64,000 nt of DNA from Roseobacter sp. SK209-2-6 (GCF_000169455.1 NZ_AAYC01000010.1:124001-188000), one strand, 5' to 3'. Counted from the stretch's first letter, positions 26,101-35,930 are shown. The notes: generated by a model not told the origin, from the sequence alone. A program made the numbers and translations.

Positions 26101-26828
26101 CAGGGGTGATCCGGTCCGAGATCGAAGATATAGCCCTGAGTGCGCCGGGTCAGCAGGTGCACCGGCTTGGAGGGAACTAGCTCGATTTTCCGCCTGAGCC
26201 GCAGAATCAGAACATCGATGGTCCGGTCAACGTAGCGCTCCATATCCGACCCAAGCTCTGTCAGCAGCTCAGGCCGCGGTATCACTCGGTTGGGATTGCG
26301 CACAAAGTATTCCAGCAGCCGGTATTCGGCATTGGTCAGCGGCACCTCCTCGCCATCAGCATCCAGCAGACGCCGCGACTGCACATCGACCCGCATGTCA
26401 CGAAAAGATATTCCCGGCCCGCTTGCGATACCTGGCTTGGCACTGCCATGGCCGTACCGGCGCAAAACAGCACGGATGCGGGCGACCAGCTCGCGCGGAT
26501 TGAAGGGCTTGATCAGGTAATCATCCGCACCGGTTTCCAGCCCGATGATCTTGTCGATCTCGTCCCCCACCCCTGTCAGCATCACAATTGGGATCTCATA
26601 GCGTTCCCGGATGTGGATCGCCAATGTGAGGCCGGACTCTCCGCGCAGGCGAAGATCGATCAGCGCCAGATTCACCTGCGGCGGGTCTCCCAGGGCCATG
26701 AACGAGGCAATATCGGGGCAGCAGACCGCCCCGAAGCCACTGTCCCGCACCAAAGCAGAGAGCGTGTCCCGCACGTTTTCATCATCATCAACAATCGCGA
26801 TGAGCGGTTCAGATTGGTCCCTCTGCAT
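26100..26828 (-). CDS. OmpR/TorR-family response regulator
   Basis: A 242-residue two-domain regulator. The receiver domain has the acidic pocket IVDDDE at residues 12-17, phospho-Asp 58 (LIDLRL) and the conserved Lys in IKPFNPREL. The C-terminal winged helix (about 140-235) carries LTNAEYRLLEYFVRNPNRVIPRPELL and RTIDVLILRLRRKIE. It partners the adjacent hybrid kinase, whose start it overlaps by a base. It is divergent from the Phn-type importer, so that operon is its most likely target. Confidence 0.9.
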   Translation of the reverse strand: MQRDQSEPLIAIVDDDENVRDTLSALVRDSGFGAVCCPDIASFMALGDPPQVNLALIDLRLRGESGLTLAIHIRERYEIPIVMLTGVGDEIDKIIGLETGADDYLIKPFNPRELVARIRAVLRRYGHGSAKPGIASGPGISFRDMRVDVQSRRLLDADGEEVPLTNAEYRLLEYFVRNPNRVIPRPELLTELGSDMERYVDRTIDVLILRLRRKIELVPSKPVHLLTRRTQGYIFDLGPDHP

Positions 26829-27085
26829 GAAACATCATCCTGTGGCTTTGACTGGCCTCTTTGCTGATCAAAGACCCAGTGATTTGAATCAGTTCTGCGG
26901 AGCATGCCAGATTGTGCATGGCTGCGCGCGGCTTTGTAACATTGTTAACAGTAATCCCGCTTTTCATCTGTTCCATTAACAGAACCAGGCTCGCCACGCC
27001 GGCCTCAGCGCTCATAGACTGCAAGGATCGGCGCCTTGCTTTTGGGTTTCTTTTCCTGAGGGCCGGCGCTATTAGGGAGGAAAAC

Positions 27086-28063
27086 ATGACACCAATTATT
27101 ACCCGCGCCGCAACGGCTTTGGGCATTCTTTCGGTCAGCGCCTTTGCTGCGGCTGCCGACTGCGCTGACCGCGGTGCATTGGACGAGCTCTACTGCGACG
27201 CCAACGGCGATCTGGTTGCAGACACGCCGGCCGATCCGGCAGAGCTGCGCAACCCGGACACGCTGGTCTTTGCCTATACGCCTGTTGAAGACCCTGCCGT
27301 GTATGCGGACATCTGGGCGCCATTTATTGCGCATATGGAAGAGGTGACCGGCAAAGAGGTGCAGTTCTTTGCGGTGCAGTCCAACTCCGCCGAAGTCGAG
27401 GCCATGCGCTCAGGCCGCCTGCACGTTGCAGGCTTTTCCACCGGCCCGACACCCTTTGCCGTGAACCTCGCCGGCGCGGTGCCCTTTGCCATTATGGGGG
27501 CGGAGGACGGCCAGTTTGGCTACAAGCTGCAGGTCTTCACCCAGGCTGACAGCGACATTCAAGAGGTCAAGGACCTGGCCGGACGCCGTGTGGCCCATAC
27601 CTCGCCAACTTCCAACTCCGGCAACCAGGCGCCGCGCGCGCTGTTCCCAAGCCTGGGAGTGGAGCCGGACAAAGACTACGAAGTGACATACTCCGGTTCA
27701 CATGACCAATCCATGCTGGGTGTCGTGGCAGGCGACTATGATGCTGCCCCAGTGGCATCCGAAGTTGTGGAGCGCATGGCGGAGCGCGGTCTTTACGACC
27801 CGGAAGACGTGCGCATGATCTGGGAAAGCGATCCCTTCCCAACCACCTCCTTCACCGTGGCTCACAACCTGGATCCGGAATTGTCTGAGAAGATCAAAGA
27901 AGCCTTCTTCACCTTTGACTTTGCCGACACCAAGTTGGGAGAAGAGTTTGCTGGCGTGAGCAAGTTCATCCCGATCACCTACAAGGATCAGTGGGCTGTC
28001 ATCCGTCAGATCCAGAGCTCCAACGGTGTGGAATACACTCCGCAGGGTCTTGCAGGCAAATAA
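27086..28063 (+). CDS. phnD: PhnD-family phosphonate/phosphite-type substrate-binding protein
   Basis: Periplasmic binding protein of the PhnD/PtxB/HtxB family, 325 residues from the ATG at 27086, which has an AGGGAGG ribosome site; the open frame upstream to 26912 is not used. Residues 1-24 are a signal peptide. An unusual N-terminal stretch with two cysteines (CADRGALDELYC) precedes the first beta strand NPDTLVFAYTPVEDP. Family blocks are SNSAEVEAMRSGRLHVAGFSTGP, DLAGRRVAHTSPTSNSGNQAPRALFP and GDYDAAPVASEVVERMA. It is the first gene of the importer and is separated from the ATPase gene by a hairpin. The ligand may be a phosphonate, phosphite or phosphate ester; none of the known phosphonate catabolic genes lies nearby. 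Confidence 0.82.
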   Translation: MTPIITRAATALGILSVSAFAAAADCADRGALDELYCDANGDLVADTPADPAELRNPDTLVFAYTPVEDPAVYADIWAPFIAHMEEVTGKEVQFFAVQSNSAEVEAMRSGRLHVAGFSTGPTPFAVNLAGAVPFAIMGAEDGQFGYKLQVFTQADSDIQEVKDLAGRRVAHTSPTSNSGNQAPRALFPSLGVEPDKDYEVTYSGSHDQSMLGVVAGDYDAAPVASEVVERMAERGLYDPEDVRMIWESDPFPTTSFTVAHNLDPELSEKIKEAFFTFDFADTKLGEEFAGVSKFIPITYKDQWAVIRQIQSSNGVEYTPQGLAGK

Positions 28064-28080
28064 CGTCCCAGCCAAACCAA

Positions 28081-28117
28081 GCCCGGGCAGCGCAGGACGT
28101 TGACCGGGCCTTTTTTC
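28081..28117 (+). terminator. Hairpin and T-run between phnD and phnC (partial terminator)
   Basis: GCCCGG at 28081-28086 pairs with CCGGGC at 28104-28109, followed by six T at 28111-28116. The hairpin lies directly after the phnD stop and before the rest of the operon. Such elements commonly let the binding protein be made in excess over the membrane parts. Confidence 0.65.
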
Positions 28118-28180
28118 GGCCCCGCGCATGTCTCAGCAATGACATCACAGGCAAGGCCGCACTATCTCCGAAAGATCGCA

Positions 28181-28954
28181 ATGCTAAAAATATCCAAACT
28201 CACAAAACGTTATGGCTCGGGCGATCCTGTGCTCAAAGAGCTGGACCTGACCGTCGAAGGCGATCAGCTCACCTCTGTGATTGGCTCTTCCGGGGCGGGC
28301 AAAAGCACGCTGCTGCGCTGCATCAACCGCCTGGTGGAACCGACCTCCGGCACGGTTGATCTGAACGGAACCGACTTCACCGCCCTCAAAGGGCGCGAAC
28401 TGCGGTCCGCACGCCGCCGCATTGGCATGGTCTTTCAAAGCTTCAATCTGATTGACCGTCTGACGGTGATGGAAAACGTGCAATCCGGCCGTCTCGGCTA
28501 TATCTCCACCTGGGCCGCGCTCACGCGCCGCTACCCGCGCGAGGACATCCGTCACGCCTATGAGCTAATGGAACGGGTTGGCATCGCCCATTACGCCGAT
28601 CGCCGCGCGGATGAGCTGTCCGGCGGCGAACGCCAGCGCGTCGGCGTGGTGCGCGCCCTGATGCAGCGCCCCGAAATCCTGCTGGCGGATGAACCCACCG
28701 CATCGCTGGATCCCAAAACCTCCGAACAGATCATGTCGCTGCTGCGCGACTTGGCCTCAGAGTTGAAACTGCCGGTGATCATCAACATCCACAACGTGAC
28801 CGAAGCAAAAGAATACAGCGACCGCATCGTAGGGATGCGCTATGGCCGCATCATCTTTGACGATCTGCCAGGCAAACTGACCAAATCCGAAATGGATGAA
28901 ATCTATGCAGGCGTGCCTGCCATGGACCGGGCCGAAGCTGGAGCCGCTGCATGA
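28181..28954 (+). CDS. phnC: PhnC-type ABC transporter ATP-binding protein
   Basis: ATPase of the importer, 257 residues from the ATG at 28181; the frame is open upstream to 28100 through the terminator-like region, so that start is rejected. Walker A is GSSGAGKST at residues 35-43, the Q-loop follows in GMVFQSFNLIDRLTVMENV, the signature is LSGGERQR and Walker B is ILLADEPTASLDP. The insertion YISTWAALTRRYPREDI is typical of PhnC. Its stop overlaps the start of the first phnE gene. Confidence 0.92.
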   Translation: MLKISKLTKRYGSGDPVLKELDLTVEGDQLTSVIGSSGAGKSTLLRCINRLVEPTSGTVDLNGTDFTALKGRELRSARRRIGMVFQSFNLIDRLTVMENVQSGRLGYISTWAALTRRYPREDIRHAYELMERVGIAHYADRRADELSGGERQRVGVVRALMQRPEILLADEPTASLDPKTSEQIMSLLRDLASELKLPVIINIHNVTEAKEYSDRIVGMRYGRIIFDDLPGKLTKSEMDEIYAGVPAMDRAEAGAAA

Positions 28955-29745
28955 GCACCGCCAAAGACACATGGCGCAAGCCGCCATTCATAACCAACCC
29001 GCTTCTGCGCTACGGGCTCTACGGCGCGGTGGCGGCCTATGTCCTCCTTACCCTGGCGACTCTGCCGATCGACTGGGACCGCGTCTCAGACGGCATGCGC
29101 CGGGCAGAACGTATCTTCAGCGGGGCCTTTCCGCCCAGTTTTGAACGCTCCGGCCTGCTGATCGGCGGTTTTATGGAAAGCCTGAAAATCGCCATCCTCG
29201 CCACCGTCGGAGGCATCCTGCTCTCCGTGCCCCTGGCCTTCATGGCGGCACGCAATATCGCAATCAAGCCGGTCTTCCTTCTGGGCCGCGGCATCATCAT
29301 CGTCGCTCGCAGCTTCCACCCCGTGATCGTGGCTATCATTTTCGTCAAAGCCGTCGGCTTTGGCCCCTTTGCCGGTGCGCTCACGCTAGTGGTCTATTCA
29401 ATCGGCTTTGTTGCCAAGCTGCTGGCTGAGCGCATCGAGGAAATCGACTTTGGCCAGGTGGAGGCCATGCGCTCTGTCGGCGCAGGCTATCTGGCCACTT
29501 TGGTCTACGCCGTGTTCCCGCAAATCATGGCGCGTCTTGTCGGTCTGGGCATCTACCAGCTCGACAGCAACCTGCGCGCCTCAGCCGTGGTCGGCATTGT
29601 CGGCGCAGGCGGCATCGGTGCCACTCTGGCCAATGCTTTTGGCCGGTATGATTATGACTTTGCACTTGCGATCACCATGGTCATCGTCGGTGTCATCCTC
29701 GTTTCCGAGGCAATCAGCGGCTTTATCAGGAAACGGATCGCATGA
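28951..29745 (+). CDS. phnE: PhnE-type ABC transporter permease 1
   Basis: A 264-residue inner-membrane permease with about five or six membrane segments. It carries the PhnE hallmarks SLKIAILATVGGILLSVPLAFMAARNI, ARSFHPVIVAIIFVKAVGFGPFAGALTLV, and LAERIEEIDFGQVEAMRSVGAG, which is the EAA-type loop contacting the ATPase. The C-terminal block ASAVVGIVGAGGIGATLANAF is also typical. The gene overlaps both neighbours by four bases. Confidence 0.9.
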   Translation: MSTAKDTWRKPPFITNPLLRYGLYGAVAAYVLLTLATLPIDWDRVSDGMRRAERIFSGAFPPSFERSGLLIGGFMESLKIAILATVGGILLSVPLAFMAARNIAIKPVFLLGRGIIIVARSFHPVIVAIIFVKAVGFGPFAGALTLVVYSIGFVAKLLAERIEEIDFGQVEAMRSVGAGYLATLVYAVFPQIMARLVGLGIYQLDSNLRASAVVGIVGAGGIGATLANAFGRYDYDFALAITMVIVGVILVSEAISGFIRKRIA

Positions 29746-30554
29746 TGAGCAGCCATTCTATGCAGCAAAAGCTTGACCACTGGAGCCGTTTCACCCCGAG
29801 ACAACGCCTCATGCGCTACGGCGGATTTACCCTGACCTTGCTTGCGGTTGCTTGGTCACTCTCCAGCATCAATGTGATCTGGGAGTGGGTCTGGGACGCC
29901 CCCAGGCAAATGGGCGACCTCTTCGGGCGCATGATGCCGCCAGACCCCAGCAATCTGCCGTCCATCCTTGAGGCGATCTGGCAGACTGTGAATATCGCCA
30001 CGCTGGCCACATTGCTTGCCGTCGCCCTTGCCCTGCCTGTGGCCTATATCTCGGCGCAGAACACTACGCCAAACCGGCTTTGCCTCTGGATCGGGCGTTT
30101 CATCCTGGTGTCATCCCGCTCGGTCAATACGATCATCTGGGCGCTGCTTTTTGTGGCCATCTTTGGGCCTGGGATTGTCGCCGGCATTGTCGCGATCATG
30201 TTCCGGTCCATTGGCTTTTTGGGAAAACTCCTTGGCGAAGCCATTGAGGAAATCGACATCAAACCCGTCGAGGCCCTGGAAGCCTGCGGCGCGTCCAGGT
30301 TCAAAATCGTGCTCTACGCCATTGTGCCCCAGGTCATGCCCGCATTCTTTGCGGTGGCGATCCTTCGCTGGGACATCAACCTGCGGGAATCCACGGTGCT
30401 GGGGCTTGTCGGTGCAGGCGGCATTGGCATGATCTTGCAAGGGGCCATCGACACCTTCAACTGGCCAGAAGTCTCCATGGTGCTGGTCACCATCCTGGCG
30501 CTGGTGGTGTTCGGAGAAGTTGTTTCATCCTATCTGCGCAAGAAAATCCTATGA
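29742..30554 (+). CDS. phnE: PhnE-type ABC transporter permease 2
   Basis: Second permease, 270 residues, diverged from the first but with the same architecture: TVNIATLATLLAVALALPVAYISAQNTTP, SSRSVNTIIWALLFVAIFGPGIVAGIVA, GEAIEEIDIKPVEALEACGASR (ATPase contact) and ESTVLGLVGAGGIGMILQGAID. Two PhnE proteins form the heterodimeric channel. The start overlaps the stop of the first permease, and the gene ends just before a strong hairpin. Confidence 0.9.
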   Translation: MMSSHSMQQKLDHWSRFTPRQRLMRYGGFTLTLLAVAWSLSSINVIWEWVWDAPRQMGDLFGRMMPPDPSNLPSILEAIWQTVNIATLATLLAVALALPVAYISAQNTTPNRLCLWIGRFILVSSRSVNTIIWALLFVAIFGPGIVAGIVAIMFRSIGFLGKLLGEAIEEIDIKPVEALEACGASRFKIVLYAIVPQVMPAFFAVAILRWDINLRESTVLGLVGAGGIGMILQGAIDTFNWPEVSMVLVTILALVVFGEVVSSYLRKKIL

Positions 30555-30560
30555 TCTGAC

Positions 30561-30597
30561 AAAGGCGGCCGGCAGCTTCGGCCGCCTTCTCTTATTG
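30561..30597 (+). terminator. Rho-independent terminator after phnE
   Basis: AAGGCGGCCG at 30562-30571 pairs with CGGCCGCCTT at 30579-30588 across a seven-base loop, followed by CTCTTATT. It should end most transcripts before the HAD hydrolase gene, so that gene is either read through or has its own promoter. Confidence 0.7.
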
Positions 30598-30608
30598 GGT
30601 ACCCTCCT

Positions 30609-31511
30609 ATGATCGACACGCAAAGGGCATTTGCCCGCTACGAGACCCTGCGCGCGGCGCTGCCCGCCGCCACGTTCCCGGCCGCCTCGAAATACGGTCA
30701 GGACCTCAGCGATACGGTTGACGACTTTGACGCCTATATCCTTGATGCCTTTGGGGTTTTGAACCGGGGTGAAACCGCCATCGCCGGTGCGGTCAAACGA
30801 ATGGCCGGGCTGCGCGCCGCCGGGAAGCGGCTGATCGTTCTGACCAATGCAGCCAGCTATACGCGCACCGGAATTCTAGCCAAATATCATCGTCTGGGAT
30901 TTGATTTTGGGGCAGAGGAGGTAGTCTCCAGCCGTGATGTGGCTTTTGCAAATCTGCCCAAGCTGGAGAAGGGGCTGCACTGGGCAGCCATTTGCGCCGA
31001 AGGGGACAGCTTCAACGATGCTCCGGCTTCTGCCAGCCTTCGGGACTTCGCCGAATTCCCCGGCCTGATCGAGCACGCGGGCGGTTTTCTGTTTCTCTCC
31101 ACCGCCCGGTGGAAAGATCCTGACACCGAGGCGCTGATCACGGCGCTTGCAGCCAACCCGCGCCCCCTCGTTATTGCCAACCCGGATCTCGTGGCTCCGC
31201 GCGAATTCGGGCTGACAATCGAACCCGGCATGATCGGTCACCGCATCGCCGAGCGCACAAATGCAGAGGTCATGTTTTTCGGCAAGCCCTATGTTAACGC
31301 GTTCAGCGCTGCATTGGCCCGCCTCAACGGCGTCTCGCGCAATCGTATCGCTATGGTTGGCGACACCCTGCATACAGATGTGCTGGGAGGGGCTGCCGCG
31401 GGTATCCGCACCATTCTTGTGACGGATCACGGCCTGTTTGCGGGACAGGATGTGATGCCGTTTATCTCCAGCAGCAAGATCCGGCCCGATTGGATTGTTG
31501 CGACGACCTAG
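30609..31511 (+). CDS. HAD-IIA family hydrolase (TIGR01459-like)
   Basis: A 300-residue cytoplasmic hydrolase of the HAD superfamily with a C2-type cap, related to NagD and phosphoglycolate phosphatases. Motif I is ILDAFGVLNRG with nucleophile Asp46; motif II is LTN with Thr79. The motif III Lys is in FGKP (226), and motif IV is GDTLHTD with Asp252 and Asp257. The residue two after the nucleophile, normally the acid/base Asp in phosphatases, is Phe48. The gene follows the Phn-type importer, so it may act on the imported phosphorus compound, but the substrate is not known. Confidence 0.8.
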   Translation: MIDTQRAFARYETLRAALPAATFPAASKYGQDLSDTVDDFDAYILDAFGVLNRGETAIAGAVKRMAGLRAAGKRLIVLTNAASYTRTGILAKYHRLGFDFGAEEVVSSRDVAFANLPKLEKGLHWAAICAEGDSFNDAPASASLRDFAEFPGLIEHAGGFLFLSTARWKDPDTEALITALAANPRPLVIANPDLVAPREFGLTIEPGMIGHRIAERTNAEVMFFGKPYVNAFSAALARLNGVSRNRIAMVGDTLHTDVLGGAAAGIRTILVTDHGLFAGQDVMPFISSSKIRPDWIVATT

Positions 31512-31786
31512 AGGCTCTGCACAGTCCAACGAATGTCATTGCCGTGTTTTCGATCACTTGACTTGAATCGTTGACTGCGGGCCTAGAACCGCCGCTTTCT
31601 GCTCAAACAATCGAAGCCTCCCAGCGGCTTCCTAGTGCGCCTGCGGCGTGGATCGCTCACAATGCCGCCAAATCCCACGACTTTGCACTGGCAGCTTCCT
31701 GCGCTTCGCTGAAACTGAAGCAGATCGCAGCCTTGGAAAGCGTTCACTTTGGCCGACAAGGGGCCGCTTTTGGTAAGGCCGGCTGA
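31512..31786. other. Non-coding stretch, possible remnant or repeat DNA
   Basis: No gene was recognised. The bases between the HAD gene stop and the TGA at 31784 that bounds the phage-type frame have no supported product. This is probably where the left end of the mobile debris joins older chromosomal or island sequence. Confidence 0.4.
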
Positions 31787-34501
31787 AGGTTTTGCAGTTG
31801 CGGCATACTGGAGGCAGAGCAACTGTCCAATGACTGCATTGGGCTGATAGATTTTCGAAAGGAGACATTCCTACGAGCCGTTGCGACCCAGTCAATAGAC
31901 CAAGCATTCCGCATACCCTTCGCGATCTTTGGGGGGCTGGACAACCAAGGCCGTTGGAAATGGGGTAAGGCCTTAGAGGGCGGAGTGCGCAAATTAGCGT
32001 TGGACAAGAAATTTAAACCGGACGGTTCCCTGCGGTTCATGAACCCAATGCTAGAGCGGGTTCGCTCCGGTATGGTAGATCGACATGGACAAAGCTCCGC
32101 CTACGTTGAACGTGAGCGCCTGCGAGGAATTGAAGAGGCCGCCATTGCCACCAAAGGAAAAGAGCATCTACAATCTCTATTAGATAGTGGTATCGGCCCC
32201 TCTGAAGCAAAGGTTTTGCACGATATCTTGACCGAGGGCCATGTGGACAACGACAAGATGATGGCTCTTGCTGCACCAATCCGTGAAGCTATTGATGATC
32301 TTGGCGCAGAGGCTGCAGAGCTAGGGTTGATTTCTCGTGAATCCTACGAGCGGAACCGTGGCACCTATGTACATCGTGTGTATGAGAAGCACGAGAGCAA
32401 TGAAGGGCGCTTTGCTCAGTGGGCCACAGGCTTAGGCCGGAGTCGCCGCCGCAAAATCATCGGAGAGCAATTCAAGGGGCGGGGGGTTTATGAACAAGTA
32501 AAGACGAACGAGATCTTCAAGACAAATTCGGACTTCTTGGAGGGGCGACGGGGGAAGCCTCAAAATGGTGACAAGATAATTATTCTTGATCGACGCGATA
32601 CGGACGGCATTGATGCGCTTCCGGGAATTGAGGGGCCAAAGGGCAAGTTGGCTCGACGGGTCTATTGGCCATCTGAAGCCAAAATCCCCAAAGCTCTGGC
32701 TAACTATGACAATCGAGGAACGTTTGAGGTTCGCGGCACCCCAAAAGGCAAGGTGACACTGTGGCGAGATTTCTCAAAGGCTGAGCGATTGCAGATGGGG
32801 GAAATCATGGATGCGCGATACACCGTGGCCAAGACATTTGCACTCATGGCAGAAGATCTGGCTACCGGTCGGTTCTTTAAGGATATCGCTGAGAATGATG
32901 AATGGTCACGGTCGACACCGCCAGATGGGGAAATAGTCGATGAAGACCCGATGCTCAACTCTGGGCTCAAGCGTATGTGGGTTGATCCAAATCTGGACTG
33001 GGTCAAGGTACCAGATACCAAGATTCCCAAGTCCGATACTTTCCGATATGGGGCTTTGGCTGGGCGGTATGTTCGGGCAGAGATTTGGCGGGATATGGAG
33101 GAGCTTCGCATTCTGCAAACCCCAAACTTCTTCAAAAAAATGATGATGCAGTGGAAGTTGAACAAATCTGCCAGGTCGCCCGTGACCCATATGAATAACG
33201 TTATGAGTAATTTCATTCTGATGGACATGGCAGATGTAAGGATCTCCGATCTAGTAGGTGCCCTTCGCGAGTTTGCATTAGATGGCGATACGTACAAGGA
33301 AGCTGCTGCTGCGGGCGCCTTCGGGGCTGACATGGTAACGCAAGAATTGCGGGACAATGTGTTGAAACCATTGTTGCAAGAAATGCGGGATGATATGCGC
33401 GGTCGCCGTGGAGTCGGTCGGATCGGAACTGGCAAGGGAGCATTTGAAGCCGGAATTGGTCGACTCGGTTGGGTGCTGGATCGAGTTGCCCGAGGGATGA
33501 AAACTCTGGATCAGAGAATGATCAACGCCTACCAATTCGAGGATCAACTTTTCCGAATGGCCACCTATATGCGCCGCCGCCAACAAGGTAGCACTGTCGA
33601 AGAGGCGGCCGTCGAAGCGCGCGACCAATTCATCAACTATGACATTCGTGCGCCGTGGATCAATGCCGCGAGAGCTACTGTCCTACCATTTTTATCCTAC
33701 ACCTATCGGGCAATTCCAAAGATTGCTCAAACTGTGGCAGAGCGCCCGTGGAAGATGGCCAAGTATTTCGCGGTCTACCAAGGGCTTAACATGTTGGCCT
33801 ATGCCGCTGCTCCTAGTGAATGGGGCGAAGAGGAAGAACGCGGGTCTCTAGGTGATTGGGAAAGCGGTCAGTCTTGGTTTGGCACCGACCATATGATCCG
33901 AATGCCTTATCTGAGCAAAGGGAATCCGGTTTTTCTGAATGCACGACGCTGGGTGCCAGGTGGGGATGTATTCGATATGGGGAGTGGTGACATTCCAGCG
34001 TGGCTGCAAATCGGTGGACCGATTGTGATGGCGTTCGAGTTGTATGCGAATAAGCAGATGTTTACTGGCGATGAGATATTCAATGAAATCACCGACACCT
34101 TTCCTGAAAGAATGTGGGAGCGTGGAAAGTTCATTTATAAGTCTGCGATCCCGTCTGCTCCCTGGGTGCCTGGATCATGGTACTGGGATAAGATTGCTCG
34201 TGCACGAACCGGTGAGGCGCTCCAATGGGGAAACAATGAACCTTACAGTTTGCCAGAGTCTATACTGAGTTCTGTAGGCCTGAAGCTGAAACCCAAAGAT
34301 GTCGAAGTGGGGTATGAAAGTCGCGAGTTCCAACTAAGTCTTATTGAACGGGAACTTTCGGGACAAGCGAACTTCCTCAAACGACAACTGAAGCGTCGGC
34401 TCATTACCCGCGAGGTCTATGACAAAGGGATGGTAACGATTCAGCGCAAAAGAGACAGGATTGAGGAACGCCGTGAAGAACTAAGACGTAAACGGCGCTA
34501 A
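31787..34501 (+). pseudogene. 3' part of a large phage/mobile-element protein (LPD38-like C-terminal region)
   Basis: A long frame with a usable GTG at 31985 that is also open upstream to 31787 with sensible sequence (AFRIPFAIFGGLDNQGRWKW), so the product looks like the C-terminal portion of a longer protein cut off at its 5' end. The segment NKSARSPVTHMNNVMSNFILMDMADV resembles the region found in very large polyvalent phage proteins (LPD38-like), where a similar P-x-T-H-x-N-N/S-N motif recurs. The C-terminus is highly basic and helical (RDRIEERREELRRKRR). Base composition is lower in GC than neighbouring genes, and there are no other phage structural genes. The exact family is uncertain. 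Confidence 0.45.
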
Positions 34502-34686
34502 TACTCTACAATCCCTGTTCCCCGGACGTAGCCAGAGCTACTGGTGGGGAGTGAGTTGGTTGCGACCCAAACAACTCCTGTTGCCGCTGCCAAGCCGACG
34601 ATTACCACAACAGTATAGGCCCATTGCTGGTCAATTTTGTCGGCAATGGGTCGCAATGCTGCGGCAACGATGGCAGTGATCAGCAT
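34498..34686 (-). CDS. Small two-helix membrane protein, phage-like
   Basis: A 62-residue frame converging with the phage-type gene and overlapping its stop. It begins MLITAIVAAALRPIADKI and has a clear second membrane segment WAYTVVVIVGLAAATGVVWVA. Small two-helix proteins next to phage structural genes can be holin-like, but nothing here proves that. Its start lies only a few bases from the IS3 element edge, so the original upstream region is lost. Confidence 0.35.
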   Translation of the reverse strand: MLITAIVAAALRPIADKIDQQWAYTVVVIVGLAAATGVVWVATNSLPTSSSGYVRGTGIVEY

Positions 34687-34749
34687 GTAAAATTGAGCCT
34701 CCCCACCTGAAGTGGTCCGCCCCTATGTTTAGGAAACGGAGGACGAAGA

Positions 34750-35034
34750 ATGGCAAACAAGCGACCGAAGCCCGAAGAGATTGTCTCGAAGTTACGGCAG
34801 GTTGAAGTTCTGATTGGTCAAGGCATGTCTCGTCTTGATGCGATCAGGCAGATCGGCGTTGTTGAACAAACCTATTACCGCTGGCGAAAGAAGTACGGCG
34901 GAATGGGTGTAGATCAGTTGAAGGAACTGAAACGGCTTCAGAAAGAGAACGAGCGGTTGAGACGCGCAGTTTCTGATCTGACGTTGGACAAACTGATCCT
35001 GACGGAAGCAACAAAGGGAGTGATGGCCGTCTAG
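34750..35034 (+). CDS. IS3-family transposase OrfA (DNA-binding)
   Basis: A 94-residue helix-turn-helix protein with a C-terminal leucine-zipper-like helix ([28 protein letters not shown]). It binds the element ends and is usually joined to OrfB by a programmed -1 frameshift. The frame of OrfB is open through the end of orfA around the CAACAAAGGG stretch near 35010-35018, consistent with that. The ATG at 34750 has GGAGGACGAAG upstream. Confidence 0.88.
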   Translation: MANKRPKPEEIVSKLRQVEVLIGQGMSRLDAIRQIGVVEQTYYRWRKKYGGMGVDQLKELKRLQKENERLRRAVSDLTLDKLILTEATKGVMAV

Positions 35035-35045
35035 GAATTGATCCT

Positions 35046-35930
35046 GTGGATCAATTCAGGCCCGAACGGGCGGAGCCCCTGAGCCCCGCTCGTCGTCGTG
35101 CCTGCATCGATCATGTCCGCAGCCAGCTCAATGTATCTGAACGCCGCGCCTGCCGCGTGCTGGGACAACACCGGTCCACTCAGCGACGCATCCCAAGATG
35201 CCGCGCGGACGAGGACAGGTTGGTCGCCGACATGATCGAGCTGGCCCGACAGTATGGCCGATATGGCTATCGCAGGATCGCTGCGCTGCTGAGAGAGGCC
35301 GGGTGGTCTGTCAGCGACGGACGGATTGAACGGCTTTGGCGACGAGAGGGGCTGAAAGTGCCAGCAAAACAACCGAAGAAAGGACGGCTCTGGCTGAATG
35401 ACGGATCATGTGTCCGGCTTCGGCCAGAGCATCGCAATCACGTGTGGAGCTATGACTTCGTCCATTGCCGAACCGACGACGGCAGAGCCTTCCGGACGCT
35501 GAACATCCTTGATGAGCACAGCCGGGAATGCTTGGCAATCAGGGTCGAGCGGAAACTGAACTCGACCGATGTGATCGACGTTCTGACAGACCTGTTCATA
35601 CTTCGCGGCGCGCCCAGTTTCATACGTTCTGACAATGGGCCGGAATTTGTCGCCCAGGCTGTCCGAGACTGGATCGCCGCCGTCGGCGCCAAGACGGCTT
35701 ACATCGAACCCGGCAGCCCATGGGAGAACGGATATTGTGAAAGCTTCAATGGCCGGTTCAGGGACGAGCTGCTCAACGGAGAGATCTTCTACAGCCTACG
35801 CGAAGCTCAAATTCTGATCGAACAATGGAGGAGACACTACAACACAAAGCGGCCCCACAGTGCACTGGGCTATCGCCCACCAGCGCCCCAAACCATCATC
35901 CCGATAGATCACAGGCTGATGATGCACTAA
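35046..35930 (+). CDS. IS3-family transposase OrfB (DDE integrase domain)
   Basis: Catalytic part of the transposase, 294 residues from a GTG at 35046, more likely made as an OrfAB fusion. An HTH_21-like region ([31 protein letters not shown]) precedes the rve core. All catalytic residues are present: D in WSYDFVH, D in RSDNGPEF and E in [14 protein letters not shown]. The enzyme therefore looks intact. Confidence 0.9.
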   Translation: MDQFRPERAEPLSPARRRACIDHVRSQLNVSERRACRVLGQHRSTQRRIPRCRADEDRLVADMIELARQYGRYGYRRIAALLREAGWSVSDGRIERLWRREGLKVPAKQPKKGRLWLNDGSCVRLRPEHRNHVWSYDFVHCRTDDGRAFRTLNILDEHSRECLAIRVERKLNSTDVIDVLTDLFILRGAPSFIRSDNGPEFVAQAVRDWIAAVGAKTAYIEPGSPWENGYCESFNGRFRDELLNGEIFYSLREAQILIEQWRRHYNTKRPHSALGYRPPAPQTIIPIDHRLMMH

